Origin: an uncultured Pyrinomonadaceae bacterium
GTDB lineage: Bacteria > Acidobacteriota > Blastocatellia > Pyrinomonadales > Pyrinomonadaceae
Direction: 5' to 3'
Length of the DNA stretch: 42,329 bases
Assembly: GCA_902805935.1 (NCBI GenBank)
Contig: CADCUR010000024.1
Coordinates: forward strand, 1-42,329
The position numbers and the translations under genes were made by a program. Below the pieces are notes generated by a model that was given only the letters and a program-made list of their open reading frames with translations, did no database searches and was not told the DNA's origin. Positions 35,545 through 42,329 of this stretch are shown here, in pieces (within the stretch, counting starts at the first letter, position 1; each line of letters opens with the position of its first letter).

Positions 35545-36297
35545 TCAGATTTTTCCGTAGAAAACTTTGGTGTCGTATAAGATGTCTATTTTACCGCTTT
35601 CCGAGTGTTCTGCAAAAAGCGATTCGAGATTTTTTATCATCTCCGCAAAACGCGGATCGTCTGCCGAAGGAACGTAAGAAGACGACAGCATTCTGCCCTT
35701 TAAGCCGTCGAAATCAACGGTCTGCGCGTTGCGGAAAATCGCTTCACGAAAATCCGTCTGAAAAAAATCTCGCAAAGTTTCTTTCGTGATATTCTCGTGA
35801 CGCACCGTCTCATAATCCGTGCCGAATTCGATTAAAAGATTTTCGTAGTCGCGCAAAAACTGCGTCGTGTCGAGTTGGCGTTCATTCCACAGCAAGACGA
35901 CGAAGCCGCCGTCTTTTAAGATTCGCTCGAATTCCTGGCGCGTTTTCGCTTCGTCAAACCAATGAAAGGCTTGCGCAGCGACGACGAAATCAATTGAGTC
36001 ATCGGCGAGCGTCGTGTTCTCCGCCGTGCCGTCAATCGTTCTGAAATTCGGAAAATCGCGCAGAAATTCGTTCGCTGCTGCCCGCATCAATTCGTTCGGC
36101 TCAACCGCTAAAACTTTGTTCCCGTTCTCCAGAAAAATCTTCGCGGAAATGCCCGTCCCCGCGCCGATGTCGGCAACGACAGAATGCGGACGCAGATTCA
36201 TTTCGTCACGAAACAAATGGAGAACTTCGGGCGGATAACCGGGACGATATTTGACGTAATTCTCCACGCGGTCGGAAAATCTCTCGACGGTGTTCAT
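35545..36297 (-). CDS. Class I SAM-dependent methyltransferase
   Basis: A 250-aa protein with the SAM motif VVADIGAGTGISAKIFLENG and the downstream ADDSIDFVVAAQAFHWFDEAKTRQEFERILKDGGFVVLLWN, typical of the Methyltransf_11/trans-aconitate-like group. The frame extends to 36414, but that overlaps ubiX. The ATG at 36297 (MNTVERFSDRVENYVKYRPGYP) matches the usual family start and gives a 35-nt gap from ubiX. It sits between ubiX and mqnD, but the sequence does not resemble MenG/UbiE closely enough to call it a quinone methyltransferase. Substrate is unknown. Confidence 0.88.
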   Translation of the reverse strand: MNTVERFSDRVENYVKYRPGYPPEVLHLFRDEMNLRPHSVVADIGAGTGISAKIFLENGNKVLAVEPNELMRAAANEFLRDFPNFRTIDGTAENTTLADDSIDFVVAAQAFHWFDEAKTRQEFERILKDGGFVVLLWNERQLDTTQFLRDYENLLIEFGTDYETVRHENITKETLRDFFQTDFREAIFRNAQTVDFDGLKGRMLSSSYVPSADDPRFAEMIKNLESLFAEHSESGKIDILYDTKVFYGKI

Positions 36298-36299
36298 TG

Positions 36300-36325
36300 A
36301 TTTAATACCGAGATTTAATACCGAG
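36300..36325. repeat. 13-bp tandem duplication
   Basis: ATTTAATACCGAG is present twice in direct tandem just upstream of the methyltransferase start and downstream of ubiX. Likely a slippage duplication. Confidence 0.7.
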
Positions 36326-36332
36326 AATTTTA

Positions 36333-36950
36333 TCACGCCTCCGTGACTTCTTCGCCGGTCCATTGCGTTTTTTTTGCGTGCGGAATGTCGAATTGGTCTA
36401 AAATTCGGTAACACAAATGATTGACCAAATCATCAATCGTTTTCGGTTTGTGATAAAAGCTCGGACTCGCCGCCAAAATCGTCGCGCCCGCGCGCGCGAC
36501 GCGCAGCATATTTTCGAGATGAATTTGATTAAATGGCGTCTCGCGCGGAACTAAAATCAGCTTTCGATTTTCCTTCAAACAAACGTCCGCCGCGCGGTGA
36601 ATCAGATTCGTTCCCGCGCCCGAAGCGATGGCGCCCAAAGTTCCCATCGAACACGGCACGACGATCATTCCGGCTTGTTTGTTCGAGCCGCTCGAAGGTT
36701 TCGCCGCCAGATTGTCGAGCCGCCAGTAGCGAATCAATTTTGCATCTTCAGCCAAGCCGAGCCATTCATTGATTTTTTTCGGGTTCGGCTCTCTCAGGTT
36801 CACGCCGAGTTCGACCTGCGCGACGGTCGGCACGACATCGGACATAATTAGATTTATCGTCTCGACCGCGCCGCTTTGCGCGAGCAACTGCAAAGTGCGC
36901 TGCGCGTAAATCGTGCCTGACGCGCCGGTAACGGCAACGGTTAATTCCAT
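36333..36950 (-). CDS. ubiX: UbiX-type flavin prenyltransferase
   Basis: A 205-aa enzyme that prenylates FMN to make the prFMN cofactor of UbiD-type decarboxylases. Signature regions are the N-terminal VAVTGASGTIYA flavin loop, VVPCSMGTLGAIASGAGTNLIHRAADV, and LILVPRETPFNQIHLENMLRVARAGA. The ATG at 36950 is chosen because MELTVAVTGASG is the usual family start; the extra 15 residues to 36995 are not. Near mqnD this fits the late decarboxylation step in the futalosine pathway, which is thought to use UbiX/UbiD-like proteins. No UbiD homologue is in the window. Confidence 0.93.
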   Translation of the reverse strand: MELTVAVTGASGTIYAQRTLQLLAQSGAVETINLIMSDVVPTVAQVELGVNLREPNPKKINEWLGLAEDAKLIRYWRLDNLAAKPSSGSNKQAGMIVVPCSMGTLGAIASGAGTNLIHRAADVCLKENRKLILVPRETPFNQIHLENMLRVARAGATILAASPSFYHKPKTIDDLVNHLCYRILDQFDIPHAKKTQWTGEEVTEA

Positions 36951-37163
36951 AAGAATTTCAACTCTAGCACTTTTACAAAACGCAAATCCAATCAAAGCGA
37001 ATCAATCTGACGGGCGCGGCTTTCAGATTGACCGACGGCGACGGAAATTAGTTTTGGAAAAACTTTCTTTTTCGCCTTATTTACTAAACCGAAGTCGTTT
37101 GAAACCGTATGGCATCCGAATTGCCAAAGTCAAAGCGGCTGAATTCCTCAAAGGGGTAAAACG

Positions 37164-37283
37164 ATGAACGAGTCGAAAATTATAGAAAGTGCGGTTTTGT
37201 TAAATTTGCTCAGTCACAATTTTGTGGCGCAGACGTTTATCAAACTCAGCACGGTTTATAAATACGTCGGGTTTTTCGTTTGA
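37164..37283 (+). CDS. Possible 39-aa small protein
   Basis: ATG 37164 to TGA 37281-37283 encodes 39 residues (MNESKIIESAVLLNLLSHNFV...YKYVGFFV). AAGGGG lies about 8 nt upstream and a terminator-like hairpin (37321-37357) follows. There is no homology I recognise. The 477-nt gap between ubiX and larB otherwise holds only a 9-bp inverted repeat at 37002-37031. Could equally be non-coding. Confidence 0.25.
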   Translation: MNESKIIESAVLLNLLSHNFVAQTFIKLSTVYKYVGFFV

Positions 37284-37320
37284 AATTTACCTCACGACTA
37301 ATCTCACCTCGCATCCTCAA

Positions 37321-37358
37321 AAAAAGAACGGCGATTTTTTAATCGTCGTTTCTTTTTT
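37321..37358 (+). terminator. Terminator-like hairpin upstream of larB
   Basis: AAAAAGAACGGCGATT (37321-37336) pairs with AATCGTCGTTTCTTTTT (37341-37357) with one small bulge/mismatch around TTTT, and the right arm runs into a T-tract. It would end any transcript coming through 37164-37320. Confidence 0.7.
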
Positions 37359-37427
37359 TAAAGTATCGGCAGACTCCACGATGACGCAAAAATGACCCGC
37401 TTTTGTATTTTGTATTAAAATGATTTT

Positions 37428-38189
37428 ATGAAAGAAAGCGACATCGCCGAAATTTTATCAGCGCATACGAGCGGCGCGATTTCAACGAGCGAAGCCACCG
37501 AAAAAATAAAAAATCTGTCTTACGAAAACATCGGCTACGCGCGCGTTGACCACGCCCGCGCCGCCCGGCAAGGCTTTCCCGAAGTGATTTTCGGGCAGGG
37601 AAAAACGCGCGAACAAACCGTCGGCATTTTTGAACGACTCGTTGCCCGTTCGCCGAACGTTTTAATCACCAGAACCGACGCCGAAACTTACGGTGAAATC
37701 CGCAACGTTTCGACCGACGCCGAATGGCACGAAGCAGCCAGATTGATTCGCGTCTGGCGCGATAAGGAAGAATTAGGAACAGGTGAAATCGCCGTCGTTA
37801 CCGCCGGAACATCCGACATTCCGGTCGCCGAAGAAGCCGCGCTGGTTGCCGAAACGATGGGCAACCGCGTCAAAAGAATCTGGGACGCCGGGGTTGCGGG
37901 AATCCACCGGATCTTATCGGAGAGGGAAGTTCTGCAAACGTCGCGCGTCGTCGTCGTCGTCGCCGGAATGGAAGGCGCGTTGCCATCGGTCGTCGGCGGA
38001 CTGGTGCGAGTTCCGGTTATCGCCGTGCCGACGAGCGTCGGTTACGGCGCGTCGTTCGGCGGCGTCGCCGCGCTTCTGGGAATGCTCAATTCGTGCGCCT
38101 CAAACGTCACTGTCGTCAATATCGACAATGGCTTCGGCGCAGGCTTCGTCGCCAGTTTGATTAACAGGAAAGCAGAGAAGAAAAATTAA
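37428..38189 (+). CDS. larB: LarB, nickel-pincer cofactor biosynthesis carboxylase
   Basis: A 253-aa protein of the LarB family (PurE-like), which carboxylates and hydrolyses nicotinic acid adenine dinucleotide in the first step of the nickel-pincer cofactor needed by LarA-type lactate racemases. It shows [21 protein letters not shown] near the N-terminus, [24 protein letters not shown], and the PurE-like [48 protein letters not shown]. larA, larC and larE are not in the window, so the rest of the pathway must be elsewhere or absent. The stop codon overlaps the start of a 33-bp hairpin. Confidence 0.94.
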   Translation: MKESDIAEILSAHTSGAISTSEATEKIKNLSYENIGYARVDHARAARQGFPEVIFGQGKTREQTVGIFERLVARSPNVLITRTDAETYGEIRNVSTDAEWHEAARLIRVWRDKEELGTGEIAVVTAGTSDIPVAEEAALVAETMGNRVKRIWDAGVAGIHRILSEREVLQTSRVVVVVAGMEGALPSVVGGLVRVPVIAVPTSVGYGASFGGVAALLGMLNSCASNVTVVNIDNGFGAGFVASLINRKAEKKN

Positions 38190-38259
38190 CCGCGAAAAAA
38201 CACGAGCGGCACGAAACATTATCTTTAATGTTTCGTGCCGCTCGTGTTTTTTCGCGGTT
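38188..38259. terminator. 33-bp perfect hairpin between larB and the BlaR1-like gene
   Basis: The arms at 38188-38220 and 38227-38259 are exact 33-bp complements with a 6-nt loop (ATCTTT). The left arm starts within the larB stop codon. It is followed by TTTAAAAATTT. It lies between convergent genes and should terminate both. Confidence 0.85.
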
Positions 38260-38289
38260 TAAAAATTTCCGCGTCTATACGGTGAAATT

Positions 38290-40323
38290 TTATTTCTTAT
38301 CTTTCATCGCTTGCCAAGTTTTCCAAACTGATTCGTGAACGCGCGGCTCATCGCGCAGTTTTTTGCCTTGCGCCATCTGCCAGCGTTCAAACCAGGAAAT
38401 TCCCGATTGAGTTTCAATCACGGCTTCTTTTGTTTGATAGGCTTCGTCCGCTTGCGCTTCGTCCATCGAGACGAATTTGTAGCCGCGCTTTGCCAGCATT
38501 CCAAAAAATTCGTCCGCCGTGTCGGTGATTAAACGGCTCGGTGTCAGCACTAGAGTTTGAGCGATGTCGCGCCCGAACATTTCCGTCGAATACGCTTCGT
38601 AATGTTCGGTCATTCTGGTCATATAATCGAGATAATCGGCGCGGATTTCCTTCATCGTATTTACGTCGTTGTCTTTGCGCGCCATATCGTAGGCGAAAGA
38701 ATAAACCCATTCGCTGTTGTCGAAAGTGTATTTAACCGAACGCAAGCCGCGCGTCGTCAGCCAATTTTCAAAACGATTTTTATCTTCAAGCGTTTTTCCG
38801 TTATTTAGAAACGGATAGCTGAAATAGCGCAGCGGCAAACTTTTTTCCGCCAGAATTTTCTTCGTAATCGTTTCGTTTTTCTCCACGTTGGCGACGTATT
38901 CGTCAAACGGCGTGTTGTGAAACCAAATATGTTTGTAGCCGCCGATGCCGATTTCAAATCCGGCGTCGCGCCACGTCCGAACGATTTCCGCCCGCACCGG
39001 ATACATTTTCTCGCCGTCGGAAATTTGCGCGCCCTGCACGAATCCGATTGCCGGAACGCGGTGCGCTTTCAATTTTTCAACCAGTAGGCGCATCGTCGCG
39101 TCCGCGTCTTTCGGCGGATTTTCCATCCGGTCGAGCGGCGGAATCGAGACGAAGCCGACCGCCATTTTTCGTTCCTTGCCGTTATTTAATTTTGTTTGAG
39201 CATTGACAGGCGAGTCGGTCGCCTGTGAAAATAAACCTAGAAGAAGTGCTAAGATAAGCGCCGAAACCAAACTCGCCGACCAAAGTGAATTTTGGAATAC
39301 GCCTGTCTTGGCATTTTTATTTTCGATTATTCTTTGAATGCGTATCATTAATTTGCCTCCGTTTGCCGCCACCAAAACAGGCGACCTGGTTTGCTTCGCC
39401 AGTTGGCGAAACTCCTCTAAATTTGCCAACGCATTGGCATAAACGATTGAAGAATTCTCCAGCATTTCCACTACCGCGTCGTCGCACGCGCACTCGCGTT
39501 CGCGTCTGATTTGCGCCGAAATCCACCACGCGGCGGGATGATAGAAAAATATAATCTCGACGAGACTCTGCGCGAAATTTACCGCGTAATCATAGCGCCG
39601 AATATGAACGAGTTCGTGCGCGAGAATCGTTTCCAGCTCGCGCGGGTTCATACCGAAAAACACGCTTGTCGGAATTAAAACAATCGGCTTCAACCAGCCG
39701 ATGACCATCGGCGTTTCGACGATTTTCGATGAAACAAGCACGACCGTTTGTTTGATTTTCAGACGTTCGCCGAGCGCGGCGAATCTCGCCTGCCAATCAT
39801 CGTCCGGCACAGACGCGCCGCACGTTTTATAAACGTGAAGCTGCCAGACTCCGCCAAACAAGCGAACGGCGGAAAAAAGGATTCCCAAAAACCATAAGCC
39901 GACCAGAACGGGCGTCGCGGCTGAGAAATTTTCCGCCAAGCCGTTTTGCCAACCGTTCACTGAAGTAAAAAAATCTTCCTCAATAAGATCAACGGCTGCG
40001 GTGTTTTTGAGCGGCGAAAAATTCTCCGGCGGTTGGATTTTTTCAACATCAATTTTCGCGGTTTCCGATTTAGAATTGACCGAAGTCTGAGTTGCGCTCG
40101 ATGTTTTTTGCGACAGAAAGATGAAAGTCGTAACCGGCAAAATCAAAGCCAGAACAAGCGCGAAAAGCGAAGTCAGGTAACGCGAGTTCGCCGAAGATTT
40201 AGTCGCGGCGCGCAGCGCGAGGTGTAGCCAAAACCCGATGAAAGCGATTTCCCAAATCGAATGCAAAAGCGTCCAACCGAGATTTTCAATTAGTTGTGAA
40301 TTCGCCAAATTCTCTAAAATCAT
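38290..40323 (-). CDS. BlaR1-like M56 metalloprotease fused to a NodB-like domain
   Basis: A 677-aa membrane protein. The N-terminal half is an M56 (BlaR1/MecR1) protease with four membrane segments (near 18-40, 52-71, 138-158, 345-365), zinc site H236-E-L-V-H240 and RERECACDD (273-282). In BlaR1 the signal from an outer penicillin-binding domain triggers this protease to remove BlaI. Here the outer part (387-677) instead resembles a polysaccharide deacetylase (NodB) fold: FEIGIGGYKHIWFHN (456-470) and RYFSYPFLNNG (499-509) recall NodB motifs 2 and 3. The catalytic Asp-Asp of motif 1 is not evident, and one motif-2 His is Gly461. It is therefore probably a glycan-binding sensor rather than an active enzyme. 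Start overlaps the blaI stop by ATGA. Confidence 0.85.
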   Translation of the reverse strand: MILENLANSQLIENLGWTLLHSIWEIAFIGFWLHLALRAATKSSANSRYLTSLFALVLALILPVTTFIFLSQKTSSATQTSVNSKSETAKIDVEKIQPPENFSPLKNTAAVDLIEEDFFTSVNGWQNGLAENFSAATPVLVGLWFLGILFSAVRLFGGVWQLHVYKTCGASVPDDDWQARFAALGERLKIKQTVVLVSSKIVETPMVIGWLKPIVLIPTSVFFGMNPRELETILAHELVHIRRYDYAVNFAQSLVEIIFFYHPAAWWISAQIRRERECACDDAVVEMLENSSIVYANALANLEEFRQLAKQTRSPVLVAANGGKLMIRIQRIIENKNAKTGVFQNSLWSASLVSALILALLLGLFSQATDSPVNAQTKLNNGKERKMAVGFVSIPPLDRMENPPKDADATMRLLVEKLKAHRVPAIGFVQGAQISDGEKMYPVRAEIVRTWRDAGFEIGIGGYKHIWFHNTPFDEYVANVEKNETITKKILAEKSLPLRYFSYPFLNNGKTLEDKNRFENWLTTRGLRSVKYTFDNSEWVYSFAYDMARKDNDVNTMKEIRADYLDYMTRMTEHYEAYSTEMFGRDIAQTLVLTPSRLITDTADEFFGMLAKRGYKFVSMDEAQADEAYQTKEAVIETQSGISWFERWQMAQGKKLRDEPRVHESVWKTWQAMKDKK

Positions 40324-40706
40324 TTTGATTCTCCTTTCTTTTCCGCCTCTTGAATCAACTGTCGAATCTGTTTCAAATCCTCGGCTGTCGTCTCGGTCTC
40401 TAAAACCTGCTGCACCAATCGCAAAGCCGAGCCGCCGAAAACTTTTTGCAAGACATCCTTCAACATCTGTTTGCCCGTTTCGTTCTGTTTAATCTTCGCC
40501 CGGTAAACGTGCGCCCGATTCGTCCTGTTACGCTCGACCAGATTCTTCTCGTCCATCAATTGCAACAGCTTTAAGACTGTGGTGTAGCCGGTCGGCTTAC
40601 GCCGGTCGAGAACTTCGTGAACCTCGCGGACGGTCGCCGCATCACGTTCCCAAAGGACGGACAGAATCTCTAATTCGGCTTGGGTTGGTTTGGTTTGCTG
40701 TGCCAT
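40320..40706 (-). CDS. blaI: BlaI/MecI-family transcriptional repressor
   Basis: A 128-aa winged-helix repressor of the Penicillinase_R family. The DNA-binding half has QAELEILSVLWERDAATVREVHEVLDRRKPTGYTTVLKLLQLMDEKNLV, and the C-terminal part is the dimerisation/cleavage region (KQMLKDVLQKVFGGSALRLVQQVLE). The four-base ATGA overlap with the M56 gene shows tight coupling. Two mirror-image 16-bp palindromes in its promoter are its probable operators, so the pair is likely self-repressed until the M56 protease is activated. Confidence 0.92.
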   Translation of the reverse strand: MAQQTKPTQAELEILSVLWERDAATVREVHEVLDRRKPTGYTTVLKLLQLMDEKNLVERNRTNRAHVYRAKIKQNETGKQMLKDVLQKVFGGSALRLVQQVLETETTAEDLKQIRQLIQEAEKKGESK

Positions 40707-40711
40707 AAATC

Positions 40712-40764
40712 ATGATTTACGAAAACTTTCGTAAATCATATACGAAAGTTTTCGTAGTTGTCAA
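40712..40764 (-). promoter_or_regulatory. blaI promoter with two BlaI-type operators
   Basis: On the minus strand TTGACA (40764-40759), an 18-nt spacer and TATGAT (40740-40735) form a strong promoter. Between and after these lie TACGAAAACTTTCGTA (40718-40733) and its exact reverse complement TACGAAAGTTTTCGTA (40741-40756), spaced 23 bp centre to centre. The first extends to 13-bp arms (40712-40739). One operator lies in the spacer and the other covers the predicted start, only a few bases from the ATG at 40706. Confidence 0.85.
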
Positions 40765-41044
40765 GCGATAAACAGCGATGAATAAAGTTTGCTGTCGAAG
40801 AGTGTGTAATTTGCTGGCGGTGAGACAAAAAGACAGCGCCTGCGGTGATGGCACTGTGCTGGATTTGTTACTGTTTCGGCATATTGCTGAAAACTGATTA
40901 CATCGTTAAGCGAAGCGGTTGTGACGCTCTGACCAAAGACAAAATTAGCGAATCAAACACAGAACACATTAAATTTTACCAAAGCGGTTTTGATTGACAT
41001 TAAATTTAACTTTTTCGGCGTTTAATTAAACCGGATTGCGACCG
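40765..41044. other. Intergenic region upstream of blaI
   Basis: With the promoter it makes a 338-nt gap. It is A/T-rich and contains no supported gene, RNA or clear terminator for the glycosyltransferase gene that ends at 41045. Confidence 0.4.
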
Positions 41045-42274
41045 CTACCTTCTGCGAACTCCTAAAATGCTTGTAAAAAAGCTAAAAAGAATTGATTCAA
41101 AACCCAGGGAAGCCAAGGTCACGCCGGGAATCACCAGGCGTAAGGTGTGGCTGTATTCAAGATTACCGAAATTAGCATCGCGCCACGCATTGATGGTAAA
41201 ACCTAATAAAATTAATCCTGCCAAGAGCATAATCAGGCTAATCAGCACTCCGGTTTCCAAGCTGACCGTTTTATATAAGCGGTTAAGGCGTTTGTCTTCC
41301 GGCACCATTTTTTCATTGATCGCAAATGTTTTAGTCAAAATTGCAAACAAAATCGCTTGGAAACCGGAAGTGATAAAAAAACTCGAAAAAAGCAGCGTAT
41401 GCACATCGAAATTGATTCGCCCGGCGATTGTCAATCCGGGCATACCCAGAATGTAACCGATTATCCCCAGAAAAATGAGAAAACAGCCGGGAATAAAAAA
41501 AAGCCATTTCGGGCTGTATAGCAGAAAAAAACGAAGCGTTCGCCAGCCGTCGCGGAACGTATTCAAGTGCGGCGGATGCGATTTGCGTCCGTCTTGGTGC
41601 AAGGTGATCGGGACCTCGGCGATTCGGGTGCGGTAGAGACTCGACTTAATAATCATCTCGGTGGCGAATTCCATTCCCGTGCATTGTTGATTAAGCGAAT
41701 CGTAGTGAGCTTTGGTAAAACCGCGCATTCCGCAATAAACATCGTGTATCGGAGCATAAAACCAAGTTCGAGCCATAATGGAAAACATCGGGTTTCCCCA
41801 CCAGCGATGAAGAAATGGCATCGCTCCGGGCAGAATCGTGCCGCCGCCGCTCGGCAATCTGCAGCCTTGAACTAAATCGTAGCCTTCGCGCAGTTTTTCG
41901 ACGAATTTCGGAATTTCGAGAAAATTGTAACTGTCGTCGGCGTCGCCCATAATGACGAATTTTCCTCGTGCTGCTGAAATACCGCCCATCAAGGCGCTGC
42001 CGTAACCTTTTTCTTCGACGTGGACGACTCGCGCTCCGAGGCGGCGCGCTATTTCAGGCGAATCGTCAGTGCTGCCGTTGTCGGCAACAATAATTTCACC
42101 GGAAATATTGTTTTCCGAAATCGCTTGCCAAGCCTTTTCGATACAAACGGCTAAAGTGTCCGATTCGTTTAAGCAGGGCATAACGACCGAAAGCTCTACG
42201 TTTCCAGTCCCATCAAAATTATCTTTTTCTATTGTTGCTGGCGACTCTTTGGTTAATAAATTGATTGATTCCAT
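41045..42274 (-). CDS. Family 2 membrane glycosyltransferase (DPM/DPG-synthase type)
   Basis: A 409-aa protein. Residues about 27-250 are a GT2 domain: SVVMPCLNESDTLAVCIEKAW, IIVADNGSTDDSPEIARRLGARVV, and a DxD site in VIMGDADDSYNF. Three to four membrane helices follow (WLFFIPGCFLIFLGIIGYILG, FSSFFITSGFQAILFAILT, VLISLIMLLAGLILLGF, plus a terminal pair). This architecture is common in polyprenyl-phosphate sugar transferases that feed surface glycans or protein glycosylation. The acceptor is unknown. Its 5' side reaches near the window edge, and the upstream gene, if any, lies outside. Confidence 0.9.
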   Translation of the reverse strand: MESINLLTKESPATIEKDNFDGTGNVELSVVMPCLNESDTLAVCIEKAWQAISENNISGEIIVADNGSTDDSPEIARRLGARVVHVEEKGYGSALMGGISAARGKFVIMGDADDSYNFLEIPKFVEKLREGYDLVQGCRLPSGGGTILPGAMPFLHRWWGNPMFSIMARTWFYAPIHDVYCGMRGFTKAHYDSLNQQCTGMEFATEMIIKSSLYRTRIAEVPITLHQDGRKSHPPHLNTFRDGWRTLRFFLLYSPKWLFFIPGCFLIFLGIIGYILGMPGLTIAGRINFDVHTLLFSSFFITSGFQAILFAILTKTFAINEKMVPEDKRLNRLYKTVSLETGVLISLIMLLAGLILLGFTINAWRDANFGNLEYSHTLRLVIPGVTLASLGFESILFSFFTSILGVRRR

Positions 42275-42329
42275 AAAATAAACTTTTAACCACTCACCCG
42301 TTTTTAGATTCTTTTAAGCCGTAAAACTT

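Noticed and set aside
36913-37167. 84-codon plus-strand frame near ubiX
   Set aside because: Begins within ubiX antisense and has no ribosome site or recognisable motif.

Overview
The window is a chromosomal segment of about 42 kb from a free-living bacterium. The best guess is Acidobacteriota, probably a Blastocatellia-like lineage. The grounds are family content only: a winged-helix protein fused to PD40 propeller repeats, a B12-dependent ribonucleotide reductase, futalosine-route menaquinone synthesis (MqnD), a BlaI/BlaR1-type M56 sensor pair, an ECF operon with DUF4097 proteins, and a ClpS/ClpA pair. No rRNA, tRNA, CRISPR array, transposase or integrase was recognised, so this reads as core chromosome rather than a mobile island.

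Layout. 1-5.8 kb: nrdJ, with a promoter carrying two NrdR-box-like palindromes; divergent hslO; a decayed FG-GAP/VCBS fragment; a flavin-reductase-like gene; and dcd. 5.8-9.1 kb (minus strand): an ECF sigma factor, its zinc-finger anti-sigma candidate and two secreted DUF4097 proteins. 9.5-15.3 kb: comM/yifB, a secreted protein with 11-residue NDN repeats, a small zinc-ribbon-like protein with a truncated paralogue nearby, and a membrane winged-helix/PD40 protein. 15.5-19.4 kb: an acyl-CoA synthetase, a small zf-HC2-like protein, and a divergent sigma-like protein behind a foldable leader. 19.9-24.6 kb: a heparinase II/III-like protein, a small acidic protein, a methyltransferase and a MATE exporter. 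25.0-29.3 kb: a VWA / PP2C / kinase operon. 29.4-32.0 kb: clpS-clpA. 32.1-38.2 kb: a sugar or alcohol dehydrogenase, Mn-catalase, mqnD, a methyltransferase, ubiX and larB. 38.3-42.3 kb: a BlaR1-like M56 protease fused to a NodB-like domain, blaI with its palindromic operator, and a membrane glycosyltransferase.

The most system-like units are: (i) the VWA-PP2C-kinase triad, which looks like the E. coli yegL/pphC(yegK)/yegI set but with an added transmembrane TPR module on the kinase; (ii) the BlaI/BlaR1-NodB pair, in which the usual penicillin-binding sensor domain is replaced by a degenerate polysaccharide-deacetylase-like domain; and (iii) the sigma-like protein at 18.3 kb with its structured leader.

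Many genes end in long perfect hairpins (13-33 bp stems), some with little T-tract. A purine-rich GTGAAAA-type repeat occurs at several intergenic sites and supplies the last codons of two genes. All functional calls come from reading motifs in the translated sequence; no database search was run.
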